Shown here in pieces: positions 1 to 9,370 of a stretch of DNA of 64,000 bases; position 1 is the stretch's first letter; each line of letters opens with the position of its first letter. The notes beneath the pieces are model-generated. The model searched no databases. It saw only the letters and a program-made list of their open reading frames with translations, and was not told the DNA's origin. Source of the DNA: Dipteronia dyeriana (Eukaryota > Streptophyta > Magnoliopsida > Sapindales > Sapindaceae); the NCBI GenBank assembly GCA_032871835.1, contig CM065296.1, positions 57,182,186 through 57,246,185 of the forward strand, written 5' to 3'. The position numbers were made by a program, and so were the translations under genes.

Positions 1-480
1 AACCTTATGTTCCAGGATCCGAATGCTTGCTTCAATCCATATATGGATCTTTGCAACTTGCATACCATTTCCTCTTGGGATTTTTTCAATGAATCCTTCT
101 GGTTGCATCATGTAGATGCTTTCGTCAAGACTTCCATTAAGGAAAGCTATCTTGACATCAATTTGCCAAATCTCTAAGTCTAGAGATGTCGCAATGGATA
201 AGAGTATCCTAATGGATTTAAGCATGGCCACAGGAGAGAAGGTATCTACATAATCGATACCTTTCTTCTGTGTAAAACCTTTAGCTACCAATCTAGCTTT
301 AAAGGTTACCACCTTTCCATCCATTTCTCTTTTCCTCTTGTATACCCACTTGCACCAGATGGGTTTTATCCCTTTAGGCAAGTCTATAAGAGACCAGACT
401 TTGTTTTTGAACAAAGATTCAATTTTGGATTGCATTGCCTTTTGCCAAAGGCAACAATCATAATCTTTCATTGCTTTCTA
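1..480 (-). pseudogene. A1 reverse transcriptase, N-terminal part
   Basis: Minus-strand translation gives the N-terminal part of a copia RT (RVT_2 type). Readable motifs in order are SLIDLPKGIKPI, CKWVYKRKREMDGKV, ARLVAKGFTQKKGIDY, TFSPVAMLKSIRILLSIA and YMMQPEGF. The frame is open for about 130 codons without a convenient Met, as expected inside a polyprotein. The YVDD catalytic box would lie left of the window. A frame change occurs after the YMMQPEGF block. The role in a live element would be cDNA synthesis; here it is a relic. Confidence 0.85.
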
Positions 481-1429
481 GTACGTCCAGAAGATTCTCT
501 ACAGATTCTCCTAGACCGATGTATCTCTCGGGTTGTCTACTAACCCTCCCACTATGATGAGGTATGGTAGATTGTTGATCTTGTGTTGGTATGAAACTTA
601 CAATTGGGCTTGGTTGCGAAACCTCTTGTGGAATTGTATCTCCTAAAAGCTTATTCAGGACAATTCTACTTTTAGGCACAAATTTATTCATATAGTCCTC
701 TTCAAGAAATTTAGCATTTGTCGAAACAAATACTTTAAGATCTGAAGGACTATAAAAATAATATCCTTTTGTTCCTTTTGGATACCCTACAAATATGCAT
801 GTTTCTGAACAGGACTCCATCTTTTCTGTCTTTCCTTTTAACACTTACGCAGGATATCCAAATATCCTTAAGTGTTGTAAACTAGGTTTTCGCCAGGTCC
901 ACAACTCATGCGGTGTTTTAGGAACCGACTTAGATGGTACATCGTTTAGAATGTACATTACGGTTTGTAAAGCATATCCCCAAAAATAATTAGGGAGCGT
1001 TGAACAACTCAACATAGACTTAACCATGTCCAAAAGAGTTTTATTTCTTCTTTCTGCCACCCCATTTTGTTGAGGTGTGCCTGGTGTAAAAAACTGAGAA
1101 ATTGTCACATTATCAATAAGATATTACTGAAACTCACCTGAAAGATATTCTCCACTACGGTCAGACCTCAAGATTTTTATGTTTTTCTCAAACTAATTTT
1201 CAACTTCAGCTTTAAATGCTTTGAACGTGTCAAAAGCATCCGACTTATGTCTGATGGGATACACATAGTCAAATCTTGAGTAATCATCCATGAAAGTGAT
1301 GAAGTACTCATATCCACCTCTAGCATGAATGCTCATAGGTCTACACACATTAGTGTGTATCAATCCTAAACATTCGATAGCTCTAGTGCCTTTGGTCGTA
1401 AATGACCTTTTGGTCATTTTACCTTCCAA
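458..1429 (-). pseudogene. A1 integrase core and C-terminal region
   Basis: Minus-strand fragments cover a copia integrase: 1193-1429 (HTNVCRPMS, then FMDDYSRF with a catalytic Asp), 845-1108 ([19 protein letters not shown], containing the catalytic Glu, then [19 protein letters not shown]) and 458-844 (SETCIFVGYPKGTKGYYFYSP, the C-terminal strand-rich region). The fragments lie in different frames, separated by stops near 1110-1190 and at 845. The first catalytic Asp of the DDE set reads as Asn or is shifted in the HTNV segment, where related copies have TDV. The element is dead. The nearest relatives in the window are the integrases at 34594-35062 and 32914-33372. Confidence 0.87.
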
Positions 1430-1435
1430 TCAAGA

Positions 1436-1933
1436 TTAACAAGTTGGTAGATCATCAACCTTTAAGTCACTTATAGGTCCATCACTTACCAATCTTTTAA
1501 TCCTATTAAGGTTGATATGACCTAGGCACAAATGCCATAGGTAGGTTACATCTTTTGATAATTTTACTCTATTATGATTAGGTTCCGTTGATTTCGTGTC
1601 TAACAAGTGAGAGATATTTCCATGCAAATAGAATAAACTGCTTTCCAGTGTACCTTTGCAAATAATTTTGTCATTCTTACTAATAATAAAAGCTTTATTA
1701 AAAGTAACCGAATAACCAAATTTTTTTAAACAAGAAAATGAAATTAAATTCCTCTTGAATTCAGGTACAGAATAAACGTTTATTAAATCTAAATGCCTAC
1801 TAGAATCTAGATTGACTCTAATATCTCCCACTATACTAGTAGACACCAAATCTATGTTACCTAAATACAATTTTAATTCATTCTCATTCAGTCTTTTTCT
1901 TTCACTTCTAGTTAGCCCGAGTTGCTTTTTCAT
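1436..1933 (-). pseudogene. A1 GAG-pre-integrase (HHCC) domain
   Basis: A 165-codon open stretch. It has the copia segment between protease and integrase: NVYSVPEFKRNLISFSCL and then the zinc-binding start YLWHLCLGHINLNRI with LPTC at the end, just before a stop. The second Cys of the HHCC pair is lost at the break with the following integrase segment. The upstream half corresponds to the protease-adjacent region. The same block is found at 55735-56004 and, for family B, at 11888-12385 and 19322-19975. Confidence 0.85.
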
Positions 1934-2600
1934 CTGTTGTTTTTTTATCTTCCTACATGTCTTAACAGTAGCAACTTTACTAACCGTATAAATCTCTTAA
2001 CCATTGCCTTACACAAGGATTTTCACCTTGCATCAGGCTTTCCTAGGTGTATTCCTTATTTGTTCAAAGTGTAGTCTAACTTGAACTAATCAAAGGAATC
2101 CGATAGTGAGTTGACAATCATGTCAATTTTCGTCTCACCATCTATCTCAACACCATTCAGTTATGCAATGTTAAGATGTGCTATGACTTTTATCATGTGA
2201 TCTTTCACAGCCTATCTAGGTTTCATCCTAAGATTCATGAAAGCAGTCACTGCCTCCCTCTTAGTCGTCCTAGACTTCATAGCAAACATCTCTTCCAGAG
2301 ACATCATTATATCGGCAGCTTTCTTCATTCCTTCATGTTACTGTTGCAACACGTCGAAGATGGTGGTCATAATGTAACGTACATTTAGCCATCTCATCTG
2401 GAGAGTTCCACTACTGATACTCATCTCTTTGCTCCTAAGTAAATTCATTAGTAGAAGTAGGTGTTTTAGGAGTACAGAGAATGAACTTATGCCTTTCAGT
2501 TTGCAACAACCCAATATTCCTTTTCCATGTGACATAATTATCATCAGTTAAAGTATTATCTCTTAGGATGTTGGTTAAGGATGGGGTCATGATTTCATTT
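1934..2600 (-). pseudogene. A1 gag remnant
   Basis: Minus-strand translation in several frames matches the gag at 54927-55730. Shared segments are the start near 2575 (LTDDNYVTWKRNIG type), MAKCTLHY, VIAHLNIA.LNGVEIDGETKIDMI and the FKLDYTLN block near 2070. Stops and shifts break it into pieces, and no complete CCHC knuckle can be read. It would have encoded the capsid/nucleocapsid precursor. Confidence 0.75.
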
Positions 2601-3930
2601 TAATAGCAAAAATTATATAAGTAAACAATAATGATATAACACTTTTGAATATTTATCTTGAATTAAATAAAATAATTCAATCATAAAAATTCAATGGTCA
2701 TCCAACACCCATAAATGTCACGCCTCTTTTAGGAGTTCGTAACATTTACTAGTTGGACTAGGTCCCATCTAATTGTTAACTTAACAACCAGCATTTTCAA
2801 TTTTAGCCTAGCAATTTTATTAACAAGAACTCTTGGGAGAATATTAATAAAATTACATTAAGTGTGTTACCAAGTTATCGACCTTCAATATAATCCCTCA
2901 CGAATATCCCTCCTTTGGGAGTAGATATGGTTTGAGCTAACTGTCTAGTCTATCCTTGTAAGGAAGTATCTTGCTAAATTCCATTCATGAATACCTCTTG
3001 GGAGGTTATTACACGAAACATAAAGCTCAACTAAACTTGGAGGCCATAGGTGTTCCAAAACACCTTCTCCCAGTCAGTTATTTAAGGCGTGTGATCGAAT
3101 TCCAAAGAATGAGTTACCAAGTTATCTAGATACCAATTTAGATATCTAAACCATTCTATGAATGTTCATACCAAAAGAGATATATGAGTGACACTCCTAT
3201 TCTATATGACATGTTATCAAACAATGACAAACATTGTAATATTTACAAAAAATATAAATAGCTACAATTTTGGTCCATCCTAGAAAAACAAGTAAATTAC
3301 ATATGTCTTGGAATACAAAAACTCCTTTCTTGGCGAACAAGTCTTCACACGACCTTAGTCGTTCGGACTCTCTCGGCTACCTCCCATGGGCGTACGAACC
3401 CTTAGCCCTTACCCATGGGCGTGAGCATGCCACAAACCCATAAAGGGCTGCCATGCGCAACCCATGGCTTCCATAGGGCTGCCATGCAAAGCCCATGCCA
3501 CAACAAACCTGGCCGCGTGCTCTTCGCATGGACGTTTGTTGCTACGTCTCGCACGGTTCCAAACTTGTTCCAGTTGCTTCCAATTCTTGAAACCTTCGAG
3601 TCTTCGATACTTGAATGTATTACAGAAGAATTTTAAATAAAAAATACTGCATTTTTTTTCTTTTTTACTATAACAAAAAAAAAACTTAGCAACTACCAAG
3701 AAGGAAATTATAGCGATGATAGGTCACCCTTCTTGTTACAATCCCAAAACAAAATTACATTGAAATTCTAGGACCAAAATTGAGCAATAACAAACAACAT
3801 ATAAAACATATATACATCCAATGTAAATATATATGTGAATACCTAGAGTGCCATCTCTTTCTAAAACATGTATATATACAATAAAAGAAAAAGATTCATG
3901 AACACATACATCAATTAATCAAGGGTACAA
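2601..3930 (-). other. A1 untranslated leader
   Basis: This is non-coding sequence between the PBS and gag. It is the inverse of the A5 leader at 53573-54926. Shared tracts include the (C)CATGGGC-rich segment at 3385-3500 and the repeated GGGAGTA/GGGAGGT short motifs around 2820-3030. The two overlapping open frames near 3410-3700 are chance frames in the GC-richer patch. Confidence 0.7.
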
Positions 3931-3948
3931 CCAGACTCTGATACCAAT
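3931..3948 (-). promoter_or_regulatory. A1 primer-binding site (tRNA-iMet)
   Basis: On the minus strand this reads TTGGTATCAGAGTCTGG directly after the LTR end CCTACA. It matches the complement of the plant initiator tRNA-Met 3' end (TGGTATCAGAGCC) with one mismatch. Confidence 0.85.
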
Positions 3949-6124
3949 TGTAGGAAAAAAAACGGTTCAAAACGCAACGGAAGCGTGAGAAATAAGAAAA
4001 ATAGGGTTTGGGTATAAATAAAAAAAATTCCATTTTACGCAACGATTGAACTTAATTGATTGATGTATATAAAAAGTATTGTACCTTTTTTTTCGTGATG
4101 ATTGAACTAAATTGAATCCGCAAGATCTTCCAATCCAATCACGAAAGTGAATCCACCTACGAGTGTGGGCTCCCTTTCATTAAATTGTATACCTGAGGAT
4201 GGAAACAAAAAAAATCTTCTTCTTTGTTAGTCACGATAATCCTCCAAGAGAAAAACCAAGAACGTCCGGTCACTTTTGAATTATCAATCAATTTGATTGA
4301 AACTCACTTGAACCTTTATTCGTTGTTGTACACAAAACCCTTTTGATGCAAAGGATACTAGTGTACTATCCAAAATAAAAATGTTCCCTCTTTTCTCTAT
4401 GCTTGGCCGAATTCTTCACACATTGAGTTGGACGAATTTTTTGTTTTTTATTTAACAATAAAATTAAAATTAAAAAACAACTTCTCACACCAAAAAATTA
4501 ATTCTTGGTCGAATTTAATAGGTATTATATATCGGAGACTAAATCCTCTCCAAAGAAGGATTTACTTGGTGCTTAAGAATCTTATCCTTAGGTGGATTTA
4601 CTTGGTGGTTAAGAATCATTTTCCAAAAGTAATTCTCTCCTACACTAAAACTCCTAATCCAACTCAAAAGTGCATTTGTAACCATATTAAAGACTTCCTA
4701 ATTTGATTAGATAAATAATTCCTTTTATTTATCTACTTAACAAATATAGTTTTTAATATTAATTATACTACCAACAGTAGTATAATTTTAGGAGACCATC
4801 TCCGACTAGGAAAAAGATGTTGACTTTTAATTAAATAATTAATTAATCAACAAATTAATTAATTTCCATTTAATTAAATAATATAATTAAGCTATTATAA
4901 ATAGCCTTGCCGTCCACACATATATATGGGCCAATATATTATTTTCTTATTTTATTAAATCCATTTGACCTTTATCTAGACCCATTCTTACAAAAAGAAA
5001 CAAGTCCACATGCTTTAATACAATTCTAGATGGACCCCTAAATTGGTCCGGTAGAATATATCAAGTGATCCAAGCAAGTTCGTGTGGATTGGGAATCTTG
5101 GCTGGCTATCTAAATTTAAGCTCTAATAGACACAACCCAATCACAATCAACAAATGATTCACTTATGTCCGATCTATTTAATTTTAGTTCGTTCCACTAA
5201 AGAACTAAAATTGAGCTCTTAAATAAAGGTAGAATAAGTCGATGTTACTCATTCATACCCTAGACAACCTTATTAGAGAAAGTGTATCCTCGTGAAGAAT
5301 ACCAGTAATCGCCAAGAGCACATAGACCGCCTATAGCCCTCCAAGTTACCATATTTACTCATATGATTACATTTTGAATTTGGATATTTTGACTTGTCCA
5401 AAAGCCATGTTTCAATAGACATTATTGAAAACTTAACATTAAGATTTAATATCCAATACCTCAAAATATCCATATGATGGTATTGAACACTCATTTAATA
5501 AATGGAGTCATAATGTCCATATCTATAAATAAAGTCCTCTACCGATTAACAAATGAATACCACCAAACTATCGAGGATAGACTATGCTATATAATTGTAC
5601 TAATGGATAGCTCAAATGATAACACTTGCAACCATAAGTCCATCATTTATCTCAGGATTGAGATAGACTCTCCGATTGTCTTCAAATGAAAACTTTTATC
5701 CATTGACGGTTCTAGATAAAGTATTTCATTATGATCCTATTCAATGCACCCAGTGCAATAGACTCTTTTGCCCAAAGACACCTCACTTTGATGATTTTAG
5801 ACTCATCTTAACACATTTGATCTCATTCAAATGCTAGCAAAAGAATATACAACTTTGACAAGATAAAGGCGCCCAACCTTTTATCTTAAGTTGTGAATAT
5901 TATTCAAAACTAACTAAATAATTGTGTCTACCTCATACATATCTAGATGTATGAACATTTCTTCTTTTCTCATATTTTTTTGACGTTATGATTATTTACT
6001 TTTGATAATTATAATAAGTAAACTATAAATGCTATAAGATTTGTTAAACTAGAAATCACTTTATTAGTGTAAAACGATTGTCGATTACATTATTACACTC
6101 TTGCTATCGAGCATAATCCCAACA
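3949..6124 (-). repeat. A1 5' LTR (family A, 2176 bp)
   Basis: On the plus strand it runs from TGTAGG to CCCAACA, so on the element strand it starts TGTTGGGATTATGC and ends CCTACA (TG...CA). It aligns along most of its length with LTRs at 9371-11784, 36808-38830, 41899-43848 and the outer parts of 52157-57514. It abuts the PBS at 3948. The right flank at 6125 is G3 coding sequence. A 71-codon frame antisense to the LTR lies at 5474-5689. Confidence 0.92.
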
Positions 6125-6805
6125 GTTTTTTAGTGTTTAACCTCTTTGTACAAGAGTACAATCATTGGCTTGTTTGAAAACGTAGCTCTCTTAATTTCTT
6201 TGGCTTTTGCATAAAAATTCTTTTATTTTCTCTGATTTTACCTCAATGGCCAAATCTATAGTTGTCTTTTCTCTCTTTTTTTCTTCGACCACTCTCTCTT
6301 TTTCACACATTTTCTGTTGTTCACTTTCTTTTTACAACCTCACTTGATCTTCATGAACTTGTTTTGGTGATAAATGTGCAAGGGTTATGAGTCGTTAATT
6401 AAGTACAAAAGAATATTTGTTTGTAAATCCATCATGCTTCACCGGCCTATCCAATTGCCGAGATCGTCCTAACAACAAGTGCCCAGTCTGCATCTGTACC
6501 ACATCATACACAACTTCATCTTCATATTTACCGATTCGGAATGCCACTAACGCCTGTTTAGTCACCCTCACTTTACCACTATCATTCAACAATTGAAATT
6601 TATACTGTTTAGGATGTAGTGTTGTTGACAGCCCTAATTTGTTAACCATGGTCGTGCTTGCAACATTAGTACAACTAGCACCATCAGTAATTACACTGCA
6701 TACCTTGTCTTTGACATAGCATCTAGTGTGAAAGATGTTCTCTTGTTGAACTTTATCTTCATTCATTGTTTGCAAGCTCAATGCTCTCTTTGCCACTAAC
6801 ATCAA
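6125..6805 (-). pseudogene. G3 aspartic protease and linker toward RT
   Basis: The 136-codon open part (6395-6805) reads as a gypsy retropepsin segment: CYVKDKVCSVITDGASCTNV, STTMVNKLGL, LLNDSGKVRVTKQALVAFRIG and HLLLGRSRQLDRPVKHDGFT. The active-site triad position reads DGAS where related elements have DGGS or DTGS. After a stop at 6395 the linker continues in broken frames and includes SNKPMIVLLYKEVKH at about 6130-6190. The A1 insertion then removes the connection to RT. Confidence 0.85.
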
Positions 6806-6949
6806 TGTATCAAGGGCTAAAATCCCTCCTCAGAGGCATTCTCTAATAGATACATGGACTTCAATTCATCTTCTTCGTTATCGGTCTCAATTTCTCCATT
6901 ATCCTGCATCACCATAACCCGCCTATTCAGGCATTGATTTGCTATGTGA

Positions 6950-6987
<38 letters not shown>

Positions 6988-7104
6988 CTAAAAATTAAGG
7001 GTTTCAGTTTTACCATGATTTCTTTGTTTGGAAGGCTCATACTTTGGCCTGGGAGTGGTGGACGTTTGGGCCTTGTCATCCTTCTTTGGATAGCTCGATC
7101 TCCA

Positions 7105-7136
<32 letters not shown>

Positions 7137-7565
7137 CACTGCCCCTCTTCTTGAGTTGTTGCTCGATTTTGATAGCCTTTTGCAATATCTCTTCTATCTC
7201 CACATAATGTTGCAACTCCACCACATTAGCAATCTTTTGGTTTAGGCCATTAAGAAAATGAGCCATAGTTGCTTCTCGGTCTTCTTCCCCATCTGCACTA
7301 ATCATGGCAATATCCATCTCTTTGTAAAAGTCTTCCACAGTTCGAGTTCCTTGCGTGAGACTTTACAATTTCTGATGTAAGCCTTGGTAATAATGGCTAG
7401 GCACAAAACGCTTCCTCATCACAACCTTCATGTCTTCCCATGTCGCAATCGGACGTTCTACATTCTGCTTCCTACTAATAACTAAATGATCCTACCAAAT
7501 CACAGCGTAGTCATTAAATTCAATTACAGCTAGTTTTACCTTTTGTGCTTCGGGGTAGTGGTGAT

Positions 7566-7603
<38 letters not shown>

Positions 7604-7938
7604 TAGGCTTCAGGATCGGATTTCCCTTGAAACGATGGGACCTTCATCTTTATACCACTAAGGTTATCATCCCCTCAGTTTTGATCTCTCTTATCCCGTC
7701 CATTCCTCCTATGACTACCCACGGACTCCTCCTCCTTACCATATTCATCCCCATAGTAATCATTAACTTCTCTTCGAACCAAAACTCTCAGCCTCAAAAT
7801 TGCTTGTGGAACTGGTTGTGGCTGCTCTGCGGGTGCATTCTCCACTTGATCTAAATGCTCATCCAAAGTTTCCAATTCCTCCCTCATCAACTGTCTCATC
7901 TCCCCTACTAATGCCTCATTCCAAATCTTTAGATCCAC
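6806..7938 (-). pseudogene. G3 gag with CCHC zinc knuckle
   Basis: Starts near 7938 (MDLKIWNEALVGEMRQLM, a coiled N-terminal part). It continues through a capsid-like Retrotrans_gag region that is readable but frame-broken between 7340 and 7674 (KVPSFQGKSDPEAYLEWEKK, YHHYPEAQKVKLA). An open 116-codon segment at 6988-7338 follows (TRTVEDFYKEMDIAMISADG type). An intact CCHC knuckle CFKCQGRGHIANQC lies at about 6931-6972, followed by an acidic tail. At least three stops or shifts interrupt it. Confidence 0.83.
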
Positions 7939-8501
7939 TGGAATGGAAGTATCTTCCGTAGTGCCTTTATCTTTGTTTATGGACGTATTTTCTTACAAAA
8001 TAAAGATTAGAAAAAAAAAACCTCACAACACTCCCTCATGTGTTTCACTCGAATAATCAATTCACTCAACACTCGTGTTTTCACACACAAAAATTGGCTT
8101 TTACCCTCAATAAGTACTCATCACTCTTACCTTTTTCCACTCGTTATTTCTCAAGAGTTCTTATCAAACTAATTCAAACAAATAATCAGGATTTCTTAGC
8201 CACGTTCACCACACCAAGAATTTATTTTTTCTAGGTTCACACGAAACAATTCACAATGAACCAAACAAAGACGAGTTTCCACTTAGAGAATTTTTTTTTA
8301 ATATCAATTCATGGAATCAATGAAAGAAATAGTAATAGTTGATATATGTCAACTACATGAACTAAAAAAAAAATTGTACTCTTTTCTCTTCTTTTTTTTT
8401 ATCGACCTTGATCAAATGAACTCAAGTACGGTTTTTTTTTAATCAAAAGAATATAGAAAAGACGAAGAATAGGGATAGTTTAAACCTGAGTTTAGAAACC
8501 C
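7939..8501 (-). other. G3 leader between PBS and gag
   Basis: Untranslated leader, AT-rich with poly-A/T runs at 8008-8017 and 8370-8440. No convincing coding sequence is seen in either strand. Confidence 0.6.
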
Positions 8502-8517
8502 AAGCTCTGATACCAAA
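8502..8517 (-). promoter_or_regulatory. G3 primer-binding site (tRNA-iMet)
   Basis: On the minus strand this reads TTTGGTATCAGAGCTT directly after the LTR end ATCA, matching the initiator tRNA-Met PBS used by many plant LTR elements. It fixes the LTR boundary and the element orientation. Confidence 0.85.
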
Positions 8518-9039
8518 TGATACGATCCTCGTAGATTTGTGACTAAGACCTTTCTATGGTCTGGTTTTGATGGAAACGTCAACCCAACACCTATAACGAG
8601 ATGCGAACCTTGGTATAAAGGAAGACGCCACAATCAAGGATGTGATACTTATTGATAAGTCAGGGAGGAAAGCCACAAATGTTTTTTACTAAGTTCCAAT
8701 TAGTTCTCAATGAACAAAAGAGAATTTGCTCTCTACTTTTTTTATGAAAATAATCAACTTCCTCTTATTGAAAGAAAATGTACAATTTATAGTTCTAAGG
8801 CCACAGAAGACCAGCGTTAGAAATCCCTAGAAATCCGAAGATTTATTAAAGAGATTTATGAAATTGTACCTAAGGCAACGAAAAAGGAAAGTTGACAAAT
8901 TAAAAACATTTCTAAATAAGAAAAGTTTGGCCTCAAATCGAGGAAGTCAATCTTGACTTTAATTCCTTAATATCTAAGCCTAAAATTGTGCAACAAGAAA
9001 CAAAATTAAATTTTATTCATTCCTAAATCAACTCCAACA
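8518..9039 (-). repeat. G3 LTR (about 522 bp)
   Basis: On the element strand it starts TGTTGGAGTTGATTTAGG and ends CGTATCA, directly before the PBS. The upstream flank, one base beyond a TAG stop, is the end of a gypsy pol reading frame (9040-9255), with no good polypurine tract. TG...CA ends and PBS adjacency support the right boundary well; the 9039 boundary is inferred. Confidence 0.72.
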
Positions 9040-9255
9040 CCTATTGACATTCTTGGACTTGAATCATGTTTGTTATGGGCTTGAGATTTCGTTCATCACC
9101 TTCAAGGGGACTCCACGTGCTTGCTTGAGCCCAAATCTCTTGAATAAGCCCACTTAACGCATTTTGTAACTTCGTGGCTCGTGCTCTTATAACTGGACCA
9201 ATGGGAACTTGAATTGGATCCGCATTCCATGATCTCTTGCTAGCCACGTCCTTAT
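9040..9255 (-). pseudogene. G3-type gypsy pol C-terminus fused to copia integrase
   Basis: An 86-codon frame (9041-9301) starts as family B copia integrase (MVEHWIVSQLTGPGT) and switches at about 9255 to a tail reading SKRSWNADPIQVPIGPVIRA. It then reads through RATKLQNALSGLIQEIWAQ to a stop just before the G3 LTR. The GPxxRxRAxKLQ...L..LIQEIWA pattern is typical of the C-terminal end of plant gypsy polyproteins. The frame stays open across the join by chance. The junction marks a deletion or illegitimate recombination between B1 and a G3 3' end. Confidence 0.75.
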
Positions 9256-9370
9256 CTGTACCGGGACCTGTGAGTTGGGAAACTATCCAATGCTCAACCA
9301 TGAAGTCTTCAAACTCTTGGTCAAGGTACTCAGCTCCACGATCTAATCGTAGTGACTTGATAGTCCTACC
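9256..9370 (-). pseudogene. B1 integrase, downstream fragment
   Basis: Minus-strand sequence matches the family B integrase segment at 33125-33235: a Lys-Ser/Asp-rich stretch, then the [15 protein letters not shown] block, up to SQLT. Codons are interrupted by the A2 LTR at 9371, and the other half lies at 11785-11890. The catalytic Glu region (QQNGVAERR) is absent because of the fusion at 9255. Confidence 0.78.

Larger units (their letters stand above)
1..6124 (-). mobile_element. Ty1/copia family A element A1 (3' end outside window)
   Basis: Read on the minus strand, the order is 5' LTR (3949-6124), PBS, leader, gag, GAG-pre-integrase, integrase and the start of reverse transcriptase at the window edge. 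This is the Ty1/copia order, with integrase before RT. The 3' LTR lies left of position 1. The right end is the LTR terminus at 6124, inside the protease-RT linker of the gypsy element G3, so A1 is younger than G3. The frames carry several stops and shifts, so A1 is a dead copy. Homologous segments of the same family occur at 34460-38830 and 53558-56004. Confidence 0.9.
6125..9255 (-). mobile_element. Ty3/gypsy element G3, fragment with shared LTR
   Basis: Minus-strand order is pol C-terminus (9040-9255), LTR (8518-9039), PBS, leader, gag, protease and the protease-RT linker, cut at 6125 by the A1 insertion. RT, RNase H and integrase are not in the window. A pol C-terminus immediately upstream of an LTR that is followed by PBS and gag means this LTR joins the end of one unit to the start of the next. 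That is a tandem or 1-LTR-circle-like junction rather than a normal element end. Confidence 0.8.
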
